DNA from: Clostridia bacterium
GTDB taxonomy: Bacteria; Bacillota; Clostridia; Oscillospirales; UBA644
Length of the DNA: 6,107 nucleotides
NCBI GenBank assembly: GCA_017424085.1
Contig: JAFPBP010000239.1
Location: 1 to 6,107 of the forward strand
Reading direction: 5' to 3'
Shown here: positions 1 through 5,333 of the stretch, piece by piece
Layout: each line of letters opens with the position of its first letter
Numbering within the stretch: the first letter of the stretch is position 1
Translations under genes and position numbers: made by a program
The notes under the pieces: generated by a model
Databases searched by the model: none
Told to the model about the DNA's origin: nothing
The model's input: only the letters and a program-made list of their open reading frames with translations

Positions 1-864
1 GCTCCACACACCGGGGTGCTCCTTTTCGTATTCCTCGTAGCCGTTCCAGCGGGGCTTGGGATTGTAGACGTTATAAAGAACCCCTTCGTGCTCCTTGATC
101 TGCATGGGAGATACGGGGGCGGTGAAAATGCTGGGTTGGGGATAATGGAAGCCCGAGGGGCCCGTATAGGAAACGCTCTCGTACTGTCTGCCGTAACCCG
201 TGCGGGTCCAATAATACAGATGATCGGAAAGCTCGATCACGCCCGGCTCCTGAAAGCCGTAGCGGGAGTTTGCAAGATCGGTGGAGACGTAATCAAACCC
301 CGCATCGTAAAAGGTCTTTCCGTCGTCGTCGGACAAAAAGGAGCCGCAATGACAGGGATCCCGCCGATCGGTCTTGGCAGCCTCGGAGGACACCCAACAA
401 TAGGGCGCCATGAGCCGTCCGTCGGACAGGCGCACGATGCGGTCGTTGTTGACGCAATAATACCCCGAACGGATGCTTTTATCGTACGTGCAATACTCGG
501 AGGTGAAATTTTCCCCATCAAAGGTAATCAAGCGCCCCAGATCCGTATGGAAGGTATCGGGATGAAGCACCAGAAAATAAAAGCCCAAGGAGCCGTCCCG
601 TTGCTCCACGGCGGAAACGCTCATAAGATTGATCACGCCGAATTCCTCAGAGCGCAAAAGCACGCGGGGCTCGGACCAGGTCTCCCCTTCGTCATGCGAC
701 ACGATCAGAGCAATATCACTGCAGGCGTTATCGTGGCAGCTGTCCCCGCGAAAGCGGCTGTAAACGAACAGGATCTCCCCGTGGAATCCGCGGGCAAAGG
801 CGCCCTCGCTGTTGCGTGGATTTCCGAGAATGGGAGGAAGATTGCAGACGAGATTTTTCTTCAT
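1..864 (-). CDS. Sialidase-like BNR/Asp-box beta-propeller hydrolase, 3'-truncated by window edge (paralog A)
   Basis: An open frame of 288 codons runs from an ATG at 864 to the left edge without a stop. The start is supported by GGAGG at 873-877 inside the end of the upstream gene; the ATG lies 2 bases after that gene's stop, so translation is probably coupled. The N-terminus (MKKNLVCNLPP) has no signal peptide, so the protein should be cytoplasmic. Two Asp-box motifs are visible: S56-HDEGETW-63 and S178-DDDGKTF-185. Other landmarks are GNPRNSEGAF at 14-23, NNDRIV at 139-144, RYGFQEPG at 201-208 and YYWTRTGYGRQYESVS at 217-232. The protein aligns from end to end with the complete gene at 2602-3672, roughly half the residues being identical by eye. 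By that comparison about 70 residues, including a third Asp box, lie outside the window. Asp boxes belong to BNR propellers, which include GH33 sialidases, but the substrate is not established. Confidence 0.88.
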   Translation of the reverse strand, partial: MKKNLVCNLPPILGNPRNSEGAFARGFHGEILFVYSRFRGDSCHDNACSDIALIVSHDEGETWSEPRVLLRSEEFGVINLMSVSAVEQRDGSLGFYFLVLHPDTFHTDLGRLITFDGENFTSEYCTYDKSIRSGYYCVNNDRIVRLSDGRLMAPYCWVSSEAAKTDRRDPCHCGSFLSDDDGKTFYDAGFDYVSTDLANSRYGFQEPGVIELSDHLYYWTRTGYGRQYESVSYTGPSGFHYPQPSIFTAPVSPMQIKEHEGVLYNVYNPKPRWNGYEEYEKEHPGVWS

Positions 865-866
865 AT

Positions 867-1571
867 TCAGACCTCCGAAGACAATTTCTTTTTGGATTGA
901 CCGCAATAGAGGCGAGTCCAGCTGACGCACGCCTTGATCGTGAGGATCAAATTATAGATCGAAATGATCAAAAAGTTCACGTTGGAGGGGCGCTGAAGGA
1001 CGATCAGGATCCACATGACCACCAGAACACCTCCTGCAATGAGGCTCAGATACTGCGCTTCCACGAAGCGGAAGGTCATCAGAACCGTCACCACGATCCC
1101 CGAAACGAAGCTGTAGGCATCCAACGCAGGATAAGTGGCATCCTGAAAAAGAGGACTTAAAAACTGCAGACACGCCCACCACGCCGCAAGCATGCCCAAC
1201 ACGGTGCAGACCGTCACCCAAGGCTTCATGAGGCGGAACGAAACCCGTTGTCCGTCGGAATGCTTCCTCCAATGAAAGAAGGACCAGATCTGCATGGGAA
1301 AGGAGAAGAGGATCGCCGACGATGCGGAAAAATAAAGCCCCTCGGTCAGATAGCCGATGCCGTACAAGGCGGCATTGCACCCGCCCACCAGAAAGCCATA
1401 ACGGTTGGCGTGGACCATCATGATCTGCACAACGAGCGTCACCAGCGTGGGAAGGGTCTTCAAAAAGGTCTGCTCGTTCAAAAAAGCGAAAACGATGATC
1501 AGAAGCGCCACCAGAACAGCGGGAACATATTCGGTCAGAAAGCTGCGGACCGTTGCGTTTTTAGGTTGCAT
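867..1571 (-). CDS. pnuC: PnuC-family membrane transporter (nicotinamide riboside or related vitamin/nucleoside facilitator)
   Basis: This 234-residue, strongly hydrophobic protein has about seven or eight predicted membrane helices (roughly residues 14-33, 37-56, 58-75, 79-98, 118-140, 148-168, 173-193 and 199-217). It resembles PnuC at recognisable places. NRYGFLVGGCNAALYGI (56-72) followed by QIWSFFHWRKH (94-104) matches the family's N-G-x-x-N segment and aromatic W/Y segment before a basic loop. YPALDAY (147-153) followed by VLMTFRFVEAQYLSLI (163-178) matches the second half. Known PnuC proteins are facilitators for nicotinamide riboside, with relatives for thiamine or riboflavin; they depend on chemical modification of the imported compound inside the cell. 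The ATG at 1571 has a GGAGGT site at 1580-1585, 8 bases upstream, and a good promoter. The gene is followed at once by the sialidase-like gene and lies divergent to an AraC-type regulator. No NAD-salvage kinase is visible here, so the substrate is open. Confidence 0.82.
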   Translation of the reverse strand: MQPKNATVRSFLTEYVPAVLVALLIIVFAFLNEQTFLKTLPTLVTLVVQIMMVHANRYGFLVGGCNAALYGIGYLTEGLYFSASSAILFSFPMQIWSFFHWRKHSDGQRVSFRLMKPWVTVCTVLGMLAAWWACLQFLSPLFQDATYPALDAYSFVSGIVVTVLMTFRFVEAQYLSLIAGGVLVVMWILIVLQRPSNVNFLIISIYNLILTIKACVSWTRLYCGQSKKKLSSEV

Positions 1572-1579
1572 TCAAAAGC

Positions 1580-1585
1580 ACCTCC
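1580..1585 (-). promoter_or_regulatory. Ribosome-binding site of the pnuC-like gene
   Basis: GGAGGT on the minus strand lies 8 bases before the ATG at 1571. It fixes that start. Confidence 0.8.
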
Positions 1586-1598
1586 GTATAACATCTTC

Positions 1599-1627
1599 AT
1601 TATACAGGAACGGCGGGAAGAATTCAA
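1599..1627 (-). promoter_or_regulatory. Promoter of the pnuC-like / sialidase-like operon
   Basis: On the minus strand TTGAAT (1622-1627) is separated by exactly 17 bases from a perfect TATAAT (1599-1604). Transcription should begin near 1592, giving a leader of about 20 bases that contains the GGAGGT site. The promoter lies in the intergenic region shared with the divergent AraC-type gene, whose product is the obvious candidate regulator. Confidence 0.75.
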
Positions 1628-1631
1628 TCTG

Positions 1632-1672
1632 TTTTTAAGACTTCTTTTTAGAAAAATGTCCTTTTTTTATAG
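1632..1672. promoter_or_regulatory. Possible AraC-type operator region (T-rich repeats)
   Basis: Between the two divergent promoters lie similar T-tract units: TTTTTAAGA (1632-1640), TTTTTAGAA (1645-1653) and TTTTTATAG (1664-1672). An inverted TTTTTAGAAAAA (1645-1656) overlaps the middle unit. AraC-family activators commonly bind direct repeats just upstream of the -35 of a divergent target, and this block sits immediately upstream of the -35 of the pnuC-like gene. The sequence is low in complexity, so the repeats may be chance. Confidence 0.3.
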
Positions 1673-1694
1673 TTTCTTCGTCACAAACCCGCGC

Positions 1695-1700
1695 TATAAT
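1695..1700 (+). promoter_or_regulatory. -10 element of the AraC-type regulator gene
   Basis: A perfect TATAAT lies 23 bases before the ATG at 1724, and the ribosome-binding site GGAGGG (1711-1716) lies between them. No convincing -35 hexamer is seen 16-18 bases upstream (GTTTCT or TTTCTT), so the promoter may be weak or need an activator. Confidence 0.5.
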
Positions 1701-1723
1701 GAAGAAAAAGGGAGGGAATCGGA

Positions 1724-2563
1724 ATGAAAGAGAATGCCATTCGTACGCAGGTGGGAGAGCTGGATCTTTCGGTGGTCCTGTTCGACGAGGCGTTTCCCCT
1801 GAACCTGCCCGATCACGTGACCGAACGGCACCGCCATTCGGAATACGAGATCTTTTTCGTCCTGCAGGGAGCGATCTCGATTGAGGGGCAGGGCAAAACG
1901 GTGCGCGCCCAAGCCCCTGCCGCAGTAATCCTGCCTCCCCTGTTCGACCACAGGACCATCCCCCACGAGCTGACGGGATATTGCATGTATTTTCAATGGG
2001 AGCAAAAAGCAAACCGACAAAAGAGCCGCCGCCTAAACGAGATCACGGAGGCGCTGAGAGACAATGCCACCGCCGTTCCCTTGAGCGACGAGGGGAGCTT
2101 CTACGTTCGTCAGCTGGCAAAATCCGCAAAAAGCGATTGCTCCGACGGCACGGAGCCTCATCTGACCGCTCTTCTGTTTGCCGAGGTGTTTCGTCCTCTG
2201 TTCTCCGTGGGGGCAAGCGGAGCCTCACAAAAGATCCGTCAATACATCAATACCATCGATCTGTACGTATACCAGCATTGTCGGGAGCCGATCCGTCTGT
2301 CCGATCTGTCGAAGGTTCTGTATCTCTGTCCCAAGCAGATCTCCCGCATCATCCGAAAGAAATACGGATGTTCTCTGTCCGAGCTGGTAAAAAAGCACCG
2401 CATCGCGCTGGCGCAGACCCTTCTGCGGGAAACCGACAAGAGCGTGAGCGAGATTGCGGCAGAGGTGGGCTACGAGACCCCCAATTATTTTTACGTGCAG
2501 TTCCGCCAAGTCTGCAACGAAACCCCCGCCCAATACCGTGCGCACGCCCGAGGCGAGGCATAA
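1724..2563 (+). CDS. AraC-family transcriptional regulator with N-terminal cupin sensor domain
   Basis: The 279-residue protein has the usual AraC layout. The N-terminal half is a cupin-like sensor: HVTERHRHSEYEIFFVLQGAI (about 31-51) carries the H-x-H...E pattern and is followed by a P-rich strand region to about residue 90. A linker precedes two helix-turn-helix units at about 191-212 (RLSDLSKVLYLCPKQISRII) and 239-261. The second unit reads KSVSEIAAEVGYETPNYFYVQFRQ and ends in NETPAQYR, the classic AraC/XylS signature. GGAGGG at 1711-1716, 7 bases before the ATG, supports the start. The domain type suggests sensing of a small ligand, often a sugar in this family. It is divergent from the pnuC-like operon and convergent with the sialidase-like gene at 2602, so regulation of either or both paralogous systems is plausible but unproven. 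Confidence 0.93.
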   Translation: MKENAIRTQVGELDLSVVLFDEAFPLNLPDHVTERHRHSEYEIFFVLQGAISIEGQGKTVRAQAPAAVILPPLFDHRTIPHELTGYCMYFQWEQKANRQKSRRLNEITEALRDNATAVPLSDEGSFYVRQLAKSAKSDCSDGTEPHLTALLFAEVFRPLFSVGASGASQKIRQYINTIDLYVYQHCREPIRLSDLSKVLYLCPKQISRIIRKKYGCSLSELVKKHRIALAQTLLRETDKSVSEIAAEVGYETPNYFYVQFRQVCNETPAQYRAHARGEA

Positions 2564-2567
2564 AATC

Positions 2568-2599
2568 AGGCTGTTACCCTTGCGGGCAACAGCCTTTTT
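2568..2599. terminator. Hairpin terminator between convergent genes, probably bidirectional
   Basis: Arms 2568-2579 (AGGCTGTTACCC) and 2584-2595 (GGGCAACAGCCT) pair around a 4-base loop, TTGC. Read on the plus strand there is one A-C mismatch and a TTTTT tail, ending the AraC-type gene 4 bases after its stop. Read on the minus strand the same position is a G-U wobble, so the stem is unbroken, and it is followed by GATTTTATG, ending the sialidase-like operon. It sits exactly between the two stop codons. Confidence 0.85.
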
Positions 2600-2601
2600 G
2601 C

Positions 2602-3672
2602 TTATTGAATCTCATTGATTGCGATCCGCGCGATCCCAAGGCGGCAAAGGTTGTTCCCGTCCGCCCCATCACCGCGACAGTACGCAAGAAGAAGATGTCC
2701 GTCGTCGGTCTTGAAGAGGGCCGGGTAGCTGTACCCTCGGGTGGGATCGTCCTCCACGACATTCAGCGGACCCCACGTGGCACCCCCGTCCGAGGATCTC
2801 CGAATCACCAGAGGAGTCCTTCCCCAGGTTCCCGCATATTCCCGCGTTTCGTAACCGTTGCTGCGGGGAATGGGATTGTAAACCGCATACCAAACGCCGT
2901 CGTATTCCTTGATCTGCATGGGAGAGGGCGGTGCGGTAAAGGGGGAGGGGCAGGGCGTGCAAAGATCCTCCAATGCCCCCTGCGAAACGCTTTCGTACTG
3001 GCGACCGTAGCCGGTTCGCATCCAATAATAAAATCCCGTTTCGGTTTCAAGAATTCCGGGCTCCTGCAGACCGTAGCGGACATTGGTCCGATCGGTGGTA
3101 GTGAAATCAAACGCCGCCTTAACGAAGGACGTTCCGTCGTCGTGAGAGACAAGGCAGGTTGCGGTATAGGGCACGCCGCCCCCATTGCGATTTTGCTCTG
3201 CTGTGATATACGCGGCGGGGGCAAGGATGGCACCGCTCCGCGTGCGGACGAGGCGATCGTTGTTGATCACGTAGTAAGCACGGGGAAAACCGACCCCGCA
3301 ACGCTCGCAAACAAAGGAAATGCCGTCCGAGGAGCGGGCACGGGCAAGGGAGGTGGAGAAATCGTTTTCTTTTACCAAAAAATAAAAGCTCAGATCTCCC
3401 TTTTCCTGCGCCAGCGCCGAAACGCTCATGATATTCTGCGTTCCGAAATCCTCCTTCGCGCGGGCAATGATCCGAGGCTCCGACCAGGTCAAACCCTCGT
3501 CTCGGGATACGGTCAGCGCAACGTTGCAGGTGGCGTGATCGTGATTGCTGTCGCCTGCGTATTGACTGTAAGCAAAGAGGATCTCTCCCGATTTGCCCCG
3601 CAGAAAAGCCCCTTCGCTGTTGCGAGGATTGCCCGAGGTGGGAGGAAACTGTTGGACGAGAGAAACGTTCAT
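2602..3672 (-). CDS. Sialidase-like BNR/Asp-box beta-propeller hydrolase, complete (paralog B)
   Basis: This protein of 356 residues is the last gene of a three-gene operon. A frame extension to an ATG at 3756 exists, but the start at 3672 is preferred. It aligns with the start of the paralog at 864, has an AAAGGAT site 9 bases upstream, and forms an ATGA overlap with the stop of the gene before it. Three Asp boxes are visible: S56-RDEGLTW-63, S176-HDDGTSF-183 and S293-SDGGATW-300. Other conserved landmarks are GNPRNSEGAF (14-23), VINNDRLV (135-142), RYGLQEPG (199-206), YYWMRTGYGRQYESVS (215-230), SPMQIKE (250-256) and YSYPALF (314-320). No signal peptide or anchor is present, so a cytoplasmic enzyme is expected. 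Related BNR proteins are annotated as exo-alpha-sialidases, but I see no typical N-terminal RIP motif of GH33, so the exact glycosidic substrate is uncertain. Confidence 0.9.
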   Translation of the reverse strand: MNVSLVQQFPPTSGNPRNSEGAFLRGKSGEILFAYSQYAGDSNHDHATCNVALTVSRDEGLTWSEPRIIARAKEDFGTQNIMSVSALAQEKGDLSFYFLVKENDFSTSLARARSSDGISFVCERCGVGFPRAYYVINNDRLVRTRSGAILAPAAYITAEQNRNGGGVPYTATCLVSHDDGTSFVKAAFDFTTTDRTNVRYGLQEPGILETETGFYYWMRTGYGRQYESVSQGALEDLCTPCPSPFTAPPSPMQIKEYDGVWYAVYNPIPRSNGYETREYAGTWGRTPLVIRRSSDGGATWGPLNVVEDDPTRGYSYPALFKTDDGHLLLAYCRGDGADGNNLCRLGIARIAINEIQ

Positions 3673-4061
3673 GACCGGCGATCCTTTCTTCCGCTTCCCA
3701 AAAGGGTAACGGCAGACGCGGCGATCAGCGCCCCGCCCCACAGAAAAATTCCCCAAAGAAGAGGCGAATCGGTGCCCGCGATCTCAAAAACGCCCCGCAG
3801 ACAAAACCCAACCGTCACGCAGGACACCCCGCAGGAAAACAGGCGGTCAAACCACGCCGACGAGCGGCGGATCAGAAGGATCACGCCCCCGAACAGAAGG
3901 GCGGCAACCAGGGGAGGAAGCCACAGAAAGGTCATAAAAAAAGAGGAAACGCCATGAGAAAACAGAGCGTAGATCCGAGAAAAGATCAGACACCCCAGAG
4001 CGGCACCGCCGTAAGCGCAAAGGCGCTTGATCAGAAGGCGCTTAATATCCGATGTAAACAA
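3669..4061 (-). CDS. Small four-helix membrane protein of unknown function, TTG start
   Basis: I do not recognise the family. The 130-residue product has four likely membrane helices (about 16-34, 41-64, 74-93 and 101-121), short loops, a basic N-terminus (KRLLIKR) and a basic C-terminus (GRKDRRS). The best start is TTG at 4061: an in-frame TGA lies three codons upstream, no ATG occurs until residue 43, and AAGGAAGG lies about 9 bases upstream. The gene overlaps the end of the phosphodiester glycosidase-like gene by 20 bases and the start of the sialidase-like gene by 4 (ATGA), so all three are probably translated together. Tight packing between an anchored extracytoplasmic enzyme and a cytoplasmic hydrolase would suit a membrane partner or a small permease-like protein. 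That is inference only; there is no transport signature. Confidence 0.75.
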   Translation of the reverse strand: MFTSDIKRLLIKRLCAYGGAALGCLIFSRIYALFSHGVSSFFMTFLWLPPLVAALLFGGVILLIRRSSAWFDRLFSCGVSCVTVGFCLRGVFEIAGTDSPLLWGIFLWGGALIAASAVTLLGSGRKDRRS

Positions 4062-5052
4062 TGTCGCTCACCTTCCTTTCGCCCACGTAGGATCCGTCGG
4101 TGGGGATATTGATCACCCGACCGTTGAAGACCATGGTGGCGGAGCCTCCCCCGTCCAGATTATAGGCAAATTCGCAATCGTATTCCAGATAGACCTGCGC
4201 CAGCTGATACAGAGACAGTCCCGCGCTCTTGCTTGTCCGACCGTCGGAGACAATGAACACGTAATGCAGAGGCTCGATCATTCCCATGGAGGCGCGGGGG
4301 TTGCTGGTCCATTTTCCGATCTCGTCGGAGGGAGTGACCATGATCTTCCGATCCTGCACCAGCGTGGGGCCGAAGGACAAAACGTGCTCCGCATTGTCCT
4401 GATAGAGGCTTTTTGCCGAAACCTTCTTTTCATAGACCGAAAAAAGCGCTCCGTCTGCACCCACCACCAATGCCTCGCGGGAGGAGGAATAGACCGAATC
4501 ACGGTACAAAACCCCGTTGCGGATCACGTATCCGCTGTTGCGAAAGCCGTAGTAATCCCCGTTAACGGCGAAGATCGCACCCACGGAGGCGGCGATCTTG
4601 GAGGTGGTCTGCTTGATATTGCGCCCGTAGGTATTGTTGGCAAAGGCGGTTTTCAGATAATCCACCGAGGACACCACCACGTCGGCAACGTACACGTCGG
4701 TATCAAAGCGGCGGATGGTGGAGATGGTAATGGAAATATTGGCATCCCGATAGGAATTTTTCGTAATCACGGGCTCGGTCTGCGCGGAATCCTCGGTGGT
4801 ACCGTCGGTGGGCTCCTGCGTAGAAGCATCCGATGCGGTATCATTGGCAGCGCCGCCGTCCGTCTCCTGCGTCGAACGGTCCGACACGGACTCATCGGTA
4901 GCGCCAACCTGGGGATTCTGAGGTATGGGAGGCTCCACGGCAACCCCGCGGGGGATGACGAAGGTCTCCAGAAGGATCGCCCCCGTCACGAGGAGAAGAA
5001 CGATCCAATGGATCAGAACAAATCGGTAAGGCGCAGAAAAAAAGCGTTTCAT
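4042..5052 (-). CDS. Phosphodiester glycosidase family protein (NAGPA/DUF2233-like), membrane-anchored
   Basis: The 336-residue protein begins at the ATG at 5052, supported by AAAGGA 7 bases upstream; an in-frame ATG 8 codons earlier would place the start before this site. Layout: a positively charged N-terminus, one membrane helix (about 10-31) acting as anchor or uncleaved signal, a Thr/Glu/Asp-rich linker (about 45-97) with a 17-residue tandem duplication, then the catalytic domain (about 100-336). The domain shows family landmarks: FAVNGDYYGFRNSGYVIRNG (161-180), NPRASMGM (251-258) followed by VFIVSDGR (265-272), and YNLDGGGSATMVFNG (297-311). The human relative (NAGPA) removes N-acetylglucosamine from a phosphodiester; bacterial members are thought to act on sugar-phosphodiesters at the cell surface. 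The domain should lie outside the membrane. It heads a three-gene operon from a strong promoter. Confidence 0.9.
   Translation of the reverse strand: MKRFFSAPYRFVLIHWIVLLLVTGAILLETFVIPRGVAVEPPIPQNPQVGATDESVSDRSTQETDGGAANDTASDASTQEPTDGTTEDSAQTEPVITKNSYRDANISITISTIRRFDTDVYVADVVVSSVDYLKTAFANNTYGRNIKQTTSKIAASVGAIFAVNGDYYGFRNSGYVIRNGVLYRDSVYSSSREALVVGADGALFSVYEKKVSAKSLYQDNAEHVLSFGPTLVQDRKIMVTPSDEIGKWTSNPRASMGMIEPLHYVFIVSDGRTSKSAGLSLYQLAQVYLEYDCEFAYNLDGGGSATMVFNGRVINIPTDGSYVGERKVSDIVYIGY
4786..4887 (-). repeat. Tandem duplication of 17 codons in the linker of the phosphodiester glycosidase-like gene
   Basis: Two adjacent 51-bp units (4837-4887 and 4786-4836) encode VSDRSTQETDGGAANDT and ASDASTQEPTDGTTEDS. 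The best-conserved block, CTCCTGCGTxGAAxxxTCCGA on the plus strand, occurs at 4813-4833 and 4864-4884. The duplication lengthens the acidic, Thr-rich stalk between the membrane helix and the catalytic domain. Confidence 0.75.
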
Positions 5053-5133
5053 AGGCGGATCCTTTCTCCGTAGCATACTGATGATATTGTACCGTAAGCA
5101 ATTAAACTGTACTTAAAACGATTCTCTTCCTTA

Positions 5134-5162
5134 ATAATAACACACTTTTTCTCATCTGTCAA
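5134..5162 (-). promoter_or_regulatory. Promoter of the phosphodiester glycosidase-like operon
   Basis: On the minus strand a perfect TTGACA (5157-5162) is followed after exactly 17 bases by TATTAT (5134-5139). Transcription should start near 5127, giving a 5' leader of about 75 bases before the ATG at 5052. No riboswitch-like structure is evident in that leader. Confidence 0.8.
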
Positions 5163-5266
5163 CCCGCATTTTTTGAATTATTTTCCCGTAATTTGATATT
5201 TATGCAGTTTATATGCAAAAACAGCGGGGAATTTCCGAATAAATTGTGAAATAACCGAAAAAACTC

Positions 5267-5295
5267 TTGCATATATATGCGTTTCGTGATATAAT
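5267..5295 (+). promoter_or_regulatory. argG: Promoter of argG with extended -10
   Basis: TATAAT at 5290-5295 is preceded by TGA, giving a TGn extended -10. A weak -35, TTGCAT (5267-5272), lies 17 bases upstream. The start of transcription should be near 5302, about 32 bases before the ATG. Confidence 0.75.
5268..5281. promoter_or_regulatory. Probable ArgR operator (ARG box) overlapping the argG promoter
   Basis: The 14 bases TGCAT-ATAT-ATGCG fit the ARG-box pattern of TGMAT, four A/T, ATKCA with one mismatch, and contain the perfect palindrome GCATATATATGC (5269-5280). The site covers the -35 and spacer of argG, where ArgR binding would repress. Single half-site-like words lie upstream: TGAAT at 5174, and ATGCA at 5202 and 5213, the last two one helical turn apart. 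The pattern is known for ArgR/AhrC; its use here is inferred. Confidence 0.5.
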
Positions 5296-5321
5296 ATCTC
5301 TATTCTTATTTTTTTGAGTGC

Positions 5322-5326
5322 GGAGG
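5322..5326 (+). promoter_or_regulatory. argG: Ribosome-binding site of argG
   Basis: GGAGG lies 7 bases before the ATG at 5334, fixing the start of argG. Confidence 0.85.
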
Positions 5327-5333
5327 CATTACT

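Noticed and set aside
16..900. A 294-codon plus-strand frame at the left edge
   Set aside because: It is the antisense shadow of the truncated sialidase-like paralog, which aligns throughout with the complete copy at 2602-3672.
3673..3756. N-terminal extension of the complete sialidase-like protein to an ATG at 3756
   Set aside because: The extra 28 residues are basic, lie inside the upstream membrane-protein gene, and have no counterpart in the paralog. The start at 3672 has a ribosome-binding site and an ATGA overlap.
1981..3957. A 658-codon open frame on the plus strand
   Set aside because: It overlaps the AraC-type gene in another frame and runs antisense to the sialidase-like gene. Its translation is rich in Arg, Pro and Gly, matches no family, and has no ribosome-binding site at its start. 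The real genes on both strands have motifs and signals.
4027..5073. A 348-codon plus-strand frame almost the same length as the glycosidase gene
   Set aside because: It is antisense to the phosphodiester glycosidase-like gene, which has the membrane anchor, family motifs, ribosome-binding site and promoter. The plus-strand translation is His/Gly/Ile-rich without recognisable domains.
5053..5076. Earlier in-frame ATG for the phosphodiester glycosidase-like gene
   Set aside because: The AAAGGA site lies between this ATG and the one at 5052, so it can only serve the latter.
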